Shown one piece after another: positions 35,521 to 46,200 of a stretch of DNA of 64,000 bases. The stretch lies in assembly GCA_907165065.1 (NCBI GenBank), contig OU015540.1:3332001-3396000 (forward strand), read 5' to 3'. Under the pieces are notes generated by a model. That model had not been told where the DNA came from. It made no database searches and saw only the letters and a list, made by a program, of their open reading frames with translations. This DNA comes from Caprimulgus europaeus. Lineage: Eukaryota > Chordata > Aves > Caprimulgiformes > Caprimulgidae. The position numbers and the translations under genes were made by a program. Numbering within the stretch: position 1 is the stretch's first letter; the number at the start of each line of letters is the position of its first letter.

Positions 35521-36318
35521 GAGCCCCACGATGGGCAAGAAGGAAGGAAGGAAGGAAAGAAAGAAAGAAGGGAGGGGGAAAGATGCTCGTTTCTGAATTG
35601 ACTTTGGGCAGGCAGGAGGGTGGGCAGGTGCCCACGTGGACAGAGAGAGGGTCGCCTCTTCCCCAGCCTCCCTCCTCCCGAGGGATCCCTTTCATCCACT
35701 CCCTCTCCCGGGGGTGCATTTTGGGAGCGAGGGATGTGAAGGGGGAGGCTTTGGAGGGGATGTCGCTGGGACCAACCTTCTCCAGGCAGAGAGACAGGGA
35801 AGGGTGAGCTGCCAGGTGGGAGGATGAGCGTGGGGGGCACAGACCTTGGCGTTTCTTTCCCTCCCAAACCACCCAGCCTCAGGCACTGACTTCAGGAGGG
35901 AGGGCAGAGGCCTGCCAGTGCCTGCTTGGGGCTTTGGGCTTGGTTTTTCTGTTTTATTATTATTTTTAACTTGAGAAGCTGTGAGCAGACTCTGGCTCTG
36001 TGTCGTGTGTTTGTCTGTGTCTGCAAAAACACGTGCAGAAGACACTCCTAAGCTGTTGCAAAGACATTGCAGAGTTACAGCCCCGATGGACCAAAAAACT
36101 GACTCTTGTTTACATTTGTCTTGTCTGATTTGCAAGATTTGGGGGGGGGAGGTGGGGGGAATGGGAAGGGTTTTTAAAATAAGAAAATAATAGGCACTTT
36201 ATGTAGGTATTGCTTGTCATTGACATGAACAAAAAAAAATCTTCAAGTGTTTCTACCGTGGGTGAAACTTGATGTTTTATTTTTTCTACAAATAAATAAA
36301 ATCTTTTTAAAATGACAC
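35521..36318 (+). other. RASD1: RASD1 3' UTR with polyadenylation signal
   Basis: About 0.8 kb of 3' UTR begins with a GGAA/GAAA-rich stretch (35542-35575). It contains T-rich and GT-rich tracts and ends after overlapping AATAAA signals at 36291-36296 and 36295-36300. Cleavage is expected near 36315. Confidence 0.8.
36291..36300 (+). terminator. RASD1: RASD1 poly(A) signal (overlapping AATAAA pair)
   Basis: AATAAATAAA gives two overlapping canonical hexamers, followed by TCTTTTTAAAATGACACCTG with a GT-rich downstream element (CTGTGGGTTTG). Confidence 0.85.
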
Positions 36319-37240
36319 CTGTGGGTTTGCCTTTGCTTCTTTGCCTGGTCCCGTAGCAAAACCAAATCCTGTTAAACCAAGACCTGAGCCCAGCTCCAAG
36401 GCACTAAAAACGTCCCCTCAACTCAAGCCCTTTATTACCCCATTTTCTCCGACTCCCAGTGCAAAGGTTTCAGTCTCTGCAAGCAGCCGGTTTCTTGCCA
36501 CACAGGGTAGCGAGGGGCCACGCGCGGTGACTCAAACATGTCACCAAGCCAGGACTCTTTCCTCACTTCACCAGCGCCCAGTGACGATCCTGCCAGCCCC
36601 ATGACACGCCGGGCATTGGCATGTCATTCACTGCAGAAACCCAGCGAACTGACATCATTTCGTTATGAGGAGCCGATTGTGTTTCACGCTGCTCCCCATT
36701 AGCTCAGCACACTTGAACAATGTCAACAGAGAGTGATTCATTTGCGCCCCGGCCGGGATATTGTTTTTATTTTGCAATCTGAGTAAAGGAAGTACTTTGC
36801 TCGAAAGGTCACCTTTGCATCTGATGGTTTTTAATCTTTTCTTAATAACAAGTCGCAGTACCCATTGCTGGAAGTGAAAGGGAAAGGGGAAAGCTCTTCA
36901 AAGAACAGCTCTTCCTGGCTCCAGCTTCTGCTTCAGTTCATTTTCAGCCCCCGTTCCCTTCACAAACAGCAGAACAAATCCGTGTTTAATACATATTAAT
37001 GGCAAAAAAATCCTATGAAAGCCACAAAACTAAGGTGCCTGGGTGAGATGGCAAACCAAACCGCTGCAGTCTCACTCGAAACTTGGATTCAAGCTGACAG
37101 AGTCAACTTGTTCCTGTGCTAACTGCCAGACATTTCTTTGGAAACACGCTGCTTCTTCCAGCTCTGCATATGCCCTGATTTCACAGGAACAGCCACTGGC
37201 AAAAAAAGAGAAACCGCCGTCCAGGCATGAGAAACAAGAA
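36319..37240. other. Interval between convergent RASD1 and MED9 3' ends
   Basis: No gene is recognised. An AT-richer block at about 36630-36870 carries a dense set of transcription-factor-like words, including a palindromic AAAGGTCACCTTT at 36804-36816. It may be a conserved regulatory element serving RASD1. Confidence 0.5.
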
Positions 37241-38818
37241 TTTATTGAGCTGGGACAGGCAATGGCTGGCAGAAAGGTAATTTCAGTAATAAAGAGTGTA
37301 CATTGTGCTTTGTTTATCTTGGTGTTCTGCTTTACTCGGAGTTTACCCACTGGCACCTTCCCAAAGAACGTACTAGTAAGTATTCCAGCAGGGACAGAGT
37401 AATCTCTAGGCTACAGGTGAGTTGCAACCATCCCAGCTCCCAGTGAGCAGAATTACTTGCTTCTTGGTTTAGGAAAGGAAAATCCCACTCCAACAGATGT
37501 CACCTCTCGTCATTTGAAGGCACATCCTGCCCTTGGATGCTGGTTCTCAGTGGATATTGTATTTCACTACCTGGTTTTTCACCTCTTCCACTACTGACCT
37601 GCACCATTTTTCAGCATAATTCAGAGAACTCTGAGATTCAAGGTCCTGTCACACCTTAGACAGATGCAGTGCTGCTTACCAGGGTGTCATCTGCCACCGT
37701 AACAGCAGGACAGAGGGAAGAAGGGAGCCCTGGGACGCGTCTGAATGCAATAAAACATTCGAGAGCTTTCCATCAGCCGCTGGCAAACACTCAAGCTGAT
37801 CAAATGCTTGTGTCTGTGGGAAGCCCCTGGAGCACCTGGGATGTGGAACTGCCCTGTCCTGTTGAGCCTGACTTTTGTCACGTATGGAATAACTAAGAGC
37901 TCTGTTATTGATGCCCTTTGTTTTCATTCTGCTTGCCCTTCCTCTGTTTTAAGAGCAAGATGCCCAATGTACTGCTTATAAGCTGCACTCACCCAAGGAG
38001 ACTTATGCACCCAAAACTTACTGAAATCCACTCCCCTGGCAGTCCCTGCTCTGCTCTCACAAGCCACCCTGCTTCCAAAAAAGCAACCTAAAGACATAGC
38101 AGCTGAGCCCAGGCTAAGTGTGTCCTCCGTGCTGCCAAAGTCCTGCCCCTGCTCAACCCACATCCAATACACAGTCAATACTCAGTCAATACACAAGAGG
38201 GGCAGTTTGGAATTTCTAAATGTTTACTTGACTCATCTTGGACACAACCATACTTGTTTAAAAAGGGAGAAAGAGAGAGAAATACAAAAGTCATTGAAAG
38301 CAATCATTCCTCTTTCAACATACATAGACTGAAAAGTGCCCCAAAGGGGCAATTCCAAAAGGAGCAGGGCCAAACAGCTCACACTTCCCTCTTATGCTCC
38401 CTTTCGATGTTCAGTCACTTTTAAGTGGAAAAAAATTGCAGCAAATGCCACCTTTTTCTTGTTGAAGTTAACCAGCAGGTACTTTGACCCTCAGCGAGGA
38501 GAAAACATAATGTCTCCTGCTTGCTTGAATGTAAAAAAACACCAACCCACCCCACCCCGAGAGAAAACAGAAGAGATGTGGATATAAATGCCCAGTCCCA
38601 CAGCAGATCAAAGTGAATGCACTGCTGTAATCATCATATATGAAGCACACAGTGTTCTGGTTCAGTGTCACGTGCCTGCCATCCACACAGACACAACTTC
38701 AGGGCAACGCCATCAAAAAAGCATAAAACTAAGGAAAGTCAACTTCTGCCACCTCTTCCTCTCCTGTTCAGGCAGGAGAGGAGGAATCTTGGATCTGGAG
38801 AGCAGAGCTGCTCCCTTC
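37241..38818 (-). other. MED9: Probable MED9 3' UTR
   Basis: After the MED9 stop (38819-38821 on the - strand), the first canonical AATAAA I see on that strand is the complement of TTTATT at 37241-37246. This gives a 3' UTR of about 1.6 kb. It contains no other convincing gene. A shorter transcript using a variant signal is possible. Confidence 0.4.
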
Positions 38819-39035
38819 CTACTCCTTGGGGATTTCAAACATGCAAAGGCTCTTGTATTTCTGCAACAGTTCATTTTTGGTCCGGACCTGCTCCCGCAGG
38901 TTCTGCAGCTGCTGCTGCTGCTGCTCTGGGCTCACACTGATGCCAGGCATGGAGCTGATCAGCTTCCTCATCTCCTGGAACTTGTTCTTGAGCTCATTCA
39001 GCACCTGGTGAACATCCTGGCTGTCCTTGTCCATG
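38819..39035 (-). CDS. MED9: MED9 coding exon 2
   Basis: 217 nt on the - strand follow acceptor TCTCTTCTGCAG. The first base completes Cys, then [18 protein letters not shown] through [19 protein letters not shown] to FEIPKE and TAG. The Gln run is encoded by a short CAG tract. Confidence 0.96.
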
Positions 39036-42000
39036 CTGCAGAAGAGAGAAAATGGAGACACTGTTCAATTCTACCACTGGCAAGTGAACAGCCTGCTGGG
39101 GTGACTGTCAATTCCACTGCAAGCAGAGCTTAAACTGGAATTCAGGGGGAGACTTTTGCTCTTGATATCTAACTACACACACCTAATTCCCCTATCCCAG
39201 TAAAATGGACACACATAGATATATAGACTGAGTAGCCTCTGAGGGAAACTGGCTTCCTGCTAATTTCCAGCATCCAATCCAGTTACCTCCAGACCCATCA
39301 ATCGTGTTAGGAGCCAGTTTGCAGCTTTAAAACGTTACCATGGAGCAGGCAAAATTCTCTCTCTGTTTGAACTCCCATATCTCTCTTTGGGGAAGGTAAG
39401 ATTACACACGTGTGTCGTGTGTAGGCACCTGGAAAAAAAGATTTCAGTCTCACCCGTGACCCATTGCTGCTGTAATACAAAAAAATCAATGCAGCCAAAC
39501 AGCTTGACAGCAGAAAAAAGAACCTGTGCACCAAAGTATCAGAGAGCATCCAGTGGCAGAGAAAACGCTGCTCTGGGGCTTTCAAATGACTCTCTGGGGA
39601 TACAGATCTAATAAAAGAGAAGCGACAGTTTATTTATTGATATGTTTTTTAAGAGCAGCACAATTGGTGGTGCAGGCAGCTCTGTGCTTTTCCAGGATCA
39701 CTGTTGTCTCAGGCAGCGTTTGCCCTCCAGCCCTCATTAGTATCTGCCTCAGCTTCGTTAGCACCAGCGAGAGGTTTTACCCATTCCAGGCCAAAGCGAG
39801 TCCTGGCTTCCAGGGCGCCTGTTAATAAGAAGAGAGGGATTCAAACAGTCACTGCAAACTGGGAGTCCACTCAATAGCCAGAGCTAAAAATAAACCTGCT
39901 TGGCATGAGCAGGGCAGAGAGGTGCTCAATTGTAACTTTGGGGAATGGTGACATGGCTGAGAGCAAAACTTTTAACCAGATGGTCGCGGTTTCTTTCAAA
40001 AGCCTGTTGGAACAAAATATTCATGACTTCCTTCTAAATAAAACTGCAGCTGGTGCTCTGATGTATCCCCATTATGCAGGCACCCACGGCCAGGTCGGCA
40101 GTGGAAAAATACAGGCACACACAGGCCGATGGCACGTCTGGGGAAGGATGGGTTGACACTGCCTTTAATCCATCATAGCTGGAGGGTGGCTTTGAGAGGG
40201 ATGTCCTCCCTGCTTCAATTCTCCCCAAGTCCTCTTCCCTTCTCCACACACAGAGAGCTGATGGCTGCCTGTCCCATGGGTTAATCCAAAGGGATAATTG
40301 GTTTGGATTTTTTTTATTTCTTTTTCTGATGGGTAGTTTTGCTGTTGGATCAAATCACTTCTCCTTCTTTGAGGGCAGGCACAGGGAGGGGTGAGGAGGT
40401 GTGGGGAGAGACTGCAGCTCCCTGCAGTAACACAGGATTCATCACAACGTCCAGCCACAGCCTGTGTTGCTGGACCACATGTAAGACTCAACTTAGAATC
40501 ATAGAATCCCAGACTGGTTTGGATTGAAAGGGATCTTAAAGCTCATCCAGTCCCAAGCCCCCTGCCAGCAGCAGGGACACCTTCCACTAGACCAGCTTGC
40601 TCAAAGCCTCATCCAACCTGGCCTTCAACACTTCCAGGGAGAGGGAATCCACAACAACTTCAGGCACAGTGTTCTTCATTACACAAGTACAACCCACCAC
40701 TGGTAGAGCCACGTGCTGGGACTTCAGTGGCAATGCCATTTGACTGTACAAGGGTGAAAATATCAGCAAGCCCTGCTTGGGACAACTTCCTCAGGACCCA
40801 AACAACAGGACAGAGCCCGTGTCCTTGAATGTAAGGAAATTTAGGCAATCTCTCCTCACTCCTGAGCACAGAGTCACCTTGGAGATGTGTCTTCATGGCT
40901 GAGTCAGTGTCAAAACAGCAGGGCTGGGCTGTGTGACTAGCGGCTGTGTTACAGGATCATACGTTTGCCATCTGTCAGGGACATGAGGGAACACATCCCA
41001 CCGCTTGCCTCTGTGGTCCTACCCATCTGCAGCACTGCTCAGCACACCTACATCTGCTCCAGCCGCCCAGGAAATGCCGTGTGCGAAGCTGAGGGACGTA
41101 GCTGCGTAGCAGGAGTGGGTGGTTCAGTGGGACAAGGCACAAGATATCCTAGGGACTGTCATCTGTGGGTCACTGTGACCTGCTTGGTGACATCAAGGAA
41201 TGTGGGAAGTCCCAGCCTATGGCTACTCTCCACTTTGCTTATGTACATGTATGGCAGTGGGCTTGGCCTCACTGCTGTGCTCTGGACAGATCAGTCAGAA
41301 TCAAGGTCGGGGGCACCTGCCCACCTCCAGCACAACGGGGAGACTGAGGGGAATGAGAGTGTTTGTGTGCTCACACCCATTCTGTGTGGCACTGGTGTGT
41401 CACAGCATATTCAGTCCGTCCTTGCCATGGTTCTCAGGCTGCAGAGCTGTTAAAGGGGAATCTCTCTCACCATTCAGACATGCTTGATAAAAATGACACA
41501 ACAGCAGGACACAAACCAGCCTCAGCTCCTAAAAAAGCACACAGGGAAAGGGCAGCCAGGCCTACAACCAGTAACAAGGGAATTCTTGTTTCCCCATGCC
41601 CCCTGCCTCACCCTGCAGCGTGCCCAGGTGACAGCACGGAGCTGGCCTGGATGGATGTTCATGGCAGAGCCGTGCCTCTACTGGGGCAAGCATCTCTGAA
41701 GGGCTATCCTGGGCCAGAAACATCCCAGTTCTCAGGACCCTTGTACAAGTACCTTTTACCCCTACAGTACTGACCTTGAACTGGGAAAAGAACAATTTAT
41801 CCCAAACTACTACAGGAGCCATCCTCCTTTTTACAGCTTCCCAGCAACGGGCTGCATTCCTGCCCCAGCACTGACTGTATTTTCTGAGGTTGTTATCAGC
41901 CAAACACTACAGTTATCTGGAGCAATAACCCAGCACAAGTGCAATGCTCCTGTTCCTGGGTGTTAATGATGGGGCAATGTACCTGAGCTGTCAGATCACC

Positions 42001-42787
42001 TGCACTGCCCGGGTGACCCAAACACCACCACGGTCCTGGCATGACTCAGAGTGGAGATGCACTTGGGGCTGTGCCAGTTCCCTCTGACACTCTTCCCAGC
42101 TGGGAGAAAAGGGCAAAGGAGATGCTGGGAAGTTGGAGAGCAGCACCCCATTGCCCTGCTCCCCATCTAGGGCACCTCGAGGATGTTGGCAGTTGGAGAA
42201 CACAATTAGAAGGAAGATCCCATTGCCCTGCTCCCCATCCAGGGCAGCCTGGGGATGTTGAGAGCTGAAGAACATCATTAGAGGGGGATCCCATTGCCCC
42301 ATTCGCTGTCCAGGGTACTCTGAGGGTGGGAAAGCATCGTTAAAGGGGGGACTCCATAGCCCCACTCCCCATCCAGGGTATCCTGAGGATGCTGGCGCTG
42401 CGAGAGCATCACTAGAGGGGGGACCCCAGTGCCCTGCTCCCCACCCTGGGCACCCGGAGGACGCTGGGGGTCAGACAGAATCATTAGAAGAGGGTGGCTT
42501 GGCCAGGGATGAGGTACCCGAGCCGAGCCCGGTGCAGGGCAGCTCCTGCCATGCGGTGCCCGGCAGGGGAGACCCGGTCCCGGCGGGGCGGGGGGAGGCC
42601 CAGTGCCGGCGCCCCGCGGTGCGGCCGGTAGCCGCCGTTACCATTTGATGATGTCGTGGACGAGCGGCAGGAAGGAGAACTCCTCCTGCACGGGCGGCGG
42701 TGCCGGCGGCGGCGGCTTCTGCTCGGCGGGCGGCTCGGACGGCGGCGGCTCCTCGGCGGCGCGGGTGGCTGCGCCCCCCGAGGCCAT
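38819..42787 (-). CDS. MED9: Mediator complex subunit 9, complete, two coding exons
   Basis: MED9 is a small subunit of the Mediator middle module that relays activator signals to RNA polymerase II in the nucleus. Exon 1 (42787 down to 42642) and exon 2 (39035 down to 38819) join to 120 residues. Residues 1-35 are a Pro/Glu/Ala-rich low-complexity leader. [13 protein letters not shown] then begins the conserved core, with a coiled-coil-like helical region containing [12 protein letters not shown], a short Gln run, [18 protein letters not shown] and the terminal CMFEIPKE, which match the human protein nearly residue for residue. Human MED9 is 146 residues; the difference lies in the Pro-rich leader. 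The start at 42787 is chosen because it gives MASGG as in human MASAG and sits in a strong Kozak context (CCGCCATGG). An in-frame ATG further upstream is unsupported. The gene is convergent with RASD1. Confidence 0.96.
40493..40888 (-). mobile_element. CR1 LINE 3' fragment in MED9 intron
   Basis: The + strand shows AATCATAGAATCCCAGACTG, TTGGATTGAAAGGGATCTTA, then ACCTTCCACTAGACCAGCTT and a long CR1 body ending near the TCTCCTCACTCCTGAGC region. The element is on the - strand, the same strand as MED9. Confidence 0.92.
42130..42497. repeat. About five copies of a 63-72-bp tandem repeat in MED9 intron 1
   Basis: The anchor CATTGCCCTGCTCCCCATCC recurs with drift at about 42149, 42221, 42292, 42355 and 42427 (spacing 72, 71, 63, 72). 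Each unit continues with a CAGGGCACCTGAGGATG-like part and a GAACATCATTAGAGGGGG-like part. The array ends about 145 bp from the exon 1 donor. Confidence 0.93.
42642..42787 (-). CDS. MED9: MED9 coding exon 1
   Basis: 146 nt on the - strand from ATG (42787-42785) to the first two bases of a Cys codon, then donor GTAACG. It encodes the Pro-rich leader and [12 protein letters not shown]. Confidence 0.93.
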
Positions 42788-42888
42788 GGCGGACCCCGGC
42801 CGGCGGCCGCGGCGCCGCGCAGTGACGGAGCGGGGCGGAGCTCGGCTGCACCGCCCCACCCCGCCCCGCCAGCCGCCTGCGCCGGGGC
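42788..42888 (-). promoter_or_regulatory. MED9: MED9 CpG-rich promoter
   Basis: The 100 bp upstream of the MED9 ATG is extremely CpG-rich with several GC boxes (CCGCCCC words) and a CGTCACTGCG word resembling a CRE half-site. There is no TATA box, consistent with a housekeeping promoter. The start-site position is not determined. Confidence 0.55.
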
Positions 42889-43243
42889 CTGGGCTGGGCC
42901 TTCTCACGGGCTTGGGCCTGGGTCTGCGCCGGAGCTTGGGTCTGCGCCGGGGCCTGGGCTGGGTCTTCCCGGGCCAGACCTTTCCATGGGATTGGGCCTG
43001 TGGCTGCAGCGGGGCCTGGCCCGGGCCTTGCCCTGATTTAGGGCTTGGGCCTGGGCCGGGATCTGGGCTGGGTCTTCCCCCAAGCTTGGGCCTGGGCCTG
43101 GGCCTGGGCCTGGATCTTTCCCTGAGCTTGGGTCTGAGCTTGAGCTTGACCTTGGGCCGGGGCCTGAGCCTGAGCCAGGTCTAGGCCTGGTTCTGAGCTG
43201 GGGTTGGGGCTGGGGCTCAGCCTGGGCCTGAGCTTGGGCTGTG
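42889..43243. repeat. G-rich minisatellite (GGGCCTGGGCTT family) upstream of MED9
   Basis: About 350 bp is built of words such as GGGCCTGGGC, GGGTCTGCGCCGG and GAGCTTGGGTCTGAGC. G is strongly biased to the + strand. The array starts about 100 bp upstream of the MED9 ATG. Confidence 0.92.
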
Positions 43244-46200
43244 CCCCTGTGACCCCCCAGCAGTCCCCGCACACCCCGCTGGGCTGAGGTCCACGCAGGA
43301 GGTGGGGGATCAGAGGAAGGACAGACTGTGGGATTCTGCACCCCAAGGGCAGGACAAGGAGAAGAGGTTTTGGACACCATTCCACGCTGGGCTCCCAGCC
43401 CCTCAGAGCACTCAGATCAGTGTCCCAAATCCTAGGAGGAAAATGCCATTATTCTATGTTAAATCAATAACCACAGCAGAGTTCTGCTGTCTCTTTCAGA
43501 TCCCAGCTTTCCACCATGGTTTTTCATTCGTTGCTGTCCTCAGTTTGACTTCAATGCGACTGAGGACAATATGTTGAGGGGGCTGAGGGACGGGGTCGTG
43601 GTCTTTGTAATGCCTTAAAGACGGCTGCTTAGGCGGGAGCAGGCTCTCTGCCCGAGGGAGGAAGCACGGCTGACATCAGTCGGAGGGAAAGCAAGCTGGA
43701 GCGTTGGCTGAGAGCCTGGGAGAAACTGGAGGGATCTGGAGAGACAGAAATCTGGTGTCAGGGCTGTGAAACTGGGAGAGGGGGAAGAAATGGGGCTCTG
43801 GTGTGACCTGCAGAGGGAAGAGGTGGTTGGAGATGGCGTGTGGTCGAGGCTGGGAGCTGGAGAATGATGCTCCTCTGCACCAAACGGCCTCAGAGTTGGC
43901 TTCAGCAAACTGCTGCCGCTGTGTTTAAACCTCTTTGTCGACACAAAGGATCACAGCACTAATAATACCGGTCACAGTCGTGAGGTGTTCTTCCTGGGTT
44001 GGCTTAGAGAAAATGCAAAATCTAATTTTTCATTTGAAATGGGCTCCCCTGCTCAACAGTTACGGGCTGAGGATGACAGGGAAGGCAATTTTCTGTTTTA
44101 AACCAATTTATTTCTAAAAGCAAACAGTGGATATTTATATCTCAAATGAGAATGCTGGTAACCATTTAGACATATGGAGTATTGACTGTTTGCTCTAAAT
44201 ATAGCAGATGCAATCGCTCACTTTGTTCCTACTGTCAGGAATAGATCCTGGCTCGGGCACTGATGCTGGAATGTGCGAAGGAGCCCGGGGGAGCCCAGGT
44301 CCTGTGGTGCAGATCCCTGTGGGGAGGCTGCTGGTATTTATGGTCCTTGAGCGTGGCAAGCAGGAGGTACAGGATGCTGCGTTCTCTGAGCCGAGAGGTT
44401 CATTTCTGTCACTGTTGATGGGCTTTTTCTAAAGCGAGGTTTGATTCAGGCTCCGTGGGGGACACTTTCCTCTGTACTGTGCTGGTTTTAACTCTCCCCT
44501 TGACTTCACGGAGGAGGGCAGCTAATTGCTAGGCTGCTGGGCGCCTGCCTCTGGTGGGTGAGTCAGGCAGTCATTAGAGCAGGTGACAACGCGCAGATGC
44601 CGTTCAGCCGTACCTCAAACGCTGTCAATCAGCATTTCTTTGTACCATTCCATTCCCATTTGGGGTCATGTGTTCCCACAGCAGCTGGAATGCACAAGTT
44701 TTTATCTAGTTGGCATTCCTCCCTGTCCCTGCCTCTCACCTTCCCTTTTTCCTGGGAACAGCTCCTCCAGCTCCTCCAGGTGACCCATTTCTGTCCTTTG
44801 GGGCTTGTCATGTCTCGTGACAAGTCCAGGGGAGAGCAAAGATGTTTTATGGTAGCGTTGTGGTTCAGCAGGCTCCTCCATCACTGAAGGTGCTAGTGAA
44901 TTGGTCAGATGAGACTGTGGTCACCATTTGAGCATCAGCCTGTGTGAGGGGCACAGCAGAGCTGTTGTCTGCACCATGCAGTGTGTCCATATCCCTGCTG
45001 AGGACTGCAGGGAGAGGTGAGACCCAGCTGACAGGTCCTGGAGGGAAGAGGAGACATGCTTTTAGGCATGCAGACAAGTGTTGACCTCAGGCAAGGAGCA
45101 GTGCTGGTGTGCCTTAACCTTCACCTGCCCTTGTGGAGCTCCAAGCAGTGAGACCCTTGTCCCCATGATGTGACTGTTTGATGACCTGGGTTACATCCTT
45201 TCAGTGCAGTTCCTAACCAACATCACCACCAATGTGGTCTTCCCCTTCCACCTCACTTTCCAGTCCTGTCAGGGTCTCTGTCTCGGGTGGAAGAGCTGTG
45301 TCTGACCATCCACTGTTCTCATGTGGAGCTGGTGTTGGTCTGCAGCTCTTCTTAATTTTCAGTCTGAATTTTTTCACCCTCCCTCAGTTCCTCAGCAGAA
45401 AGGTTTGAATGAGGAACCTATGAAAACTCCTGGGGAGGCAGCTAAAGCATGAAGAAAGGTGCTTAGTGTTGAATGAAGAGAATAATTTCCCTCCCTGGAT
45501 TTGGTTATAAACCTGAAGTGGAAACGATTGACCTGTTTTTCCTCAGTGTGCATTTGCTTGTGGCTCTTTGTAGCATTCACTTGCTGGACAGCCAGTTCCT
45601 GAAATGTGCAGATGTCTCCAAACCATCTCATCTCCCGCATCCTAAAGCCATCACACACACTCCTCGCTCACTCCAACCTTCAGTTAACCCATTATCCTAC
45701 AAACCAGCTGATCAAATAATCCACATCCAGAGCCTCTTTTGTTACTGCCTGTTTCCTTTACAATACCAATGTTATTATTTCTCCCCCCCTGCCATTTCTT
45801 GCACCTCTTGTCTGCTTCCAGCAGGAATTTTTGAGGGATTTGCCACCAGTTATTTAATTCAGCACCAGGTGACTCTGTGCCTTCCGCTGTTTCCTTACAA
45901 TTACTTGATGTTTTTATATTGATGCTCTGGCTTTTCACCAGACTCTGCTTCTCGCTGCTGGACCATCTGGAGCTTGTTGTGCTGTTGCCACCAGCTCTGT
46001 TACCATTTTTTACTATGTGGCTATCACCAGGTTGAACTTTTATCTCTTCCTCCTGCTCCTGCACTGCATCATCAGTCTGAATTTTCTATTTAAGTCTTGC
46101 TAAGCTGCCACAGTGGGATAAGTCTGTATTGCTAAGCTGGGAAGGTGTTGTCAGGGTTGTGGACACCTGGCATGAGGTGATAGGAATGAGAAGTTACAGC

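Larger units (their letters stand above)
39036..42641 (-). other. MED9: MED9 intron 1
   Basis: A 3.6-kb intron. It contains a CR1 at 40493-40888 in the same orientation as the gene and a roughly 70-bp tandem array at 42130-42497 close to exon 1. No nested gene is recognised. Confidence 0.85.

Noticed and set aside
42638-42907. MED9 starting at an upstream in-frame ATG
   Set aside because: The added N-terminal residues (Arg/Gly/Pro rich) are CpG-island translation with no counterpart in human MED9. The MASGG start has a much better Kozak context and matches human.
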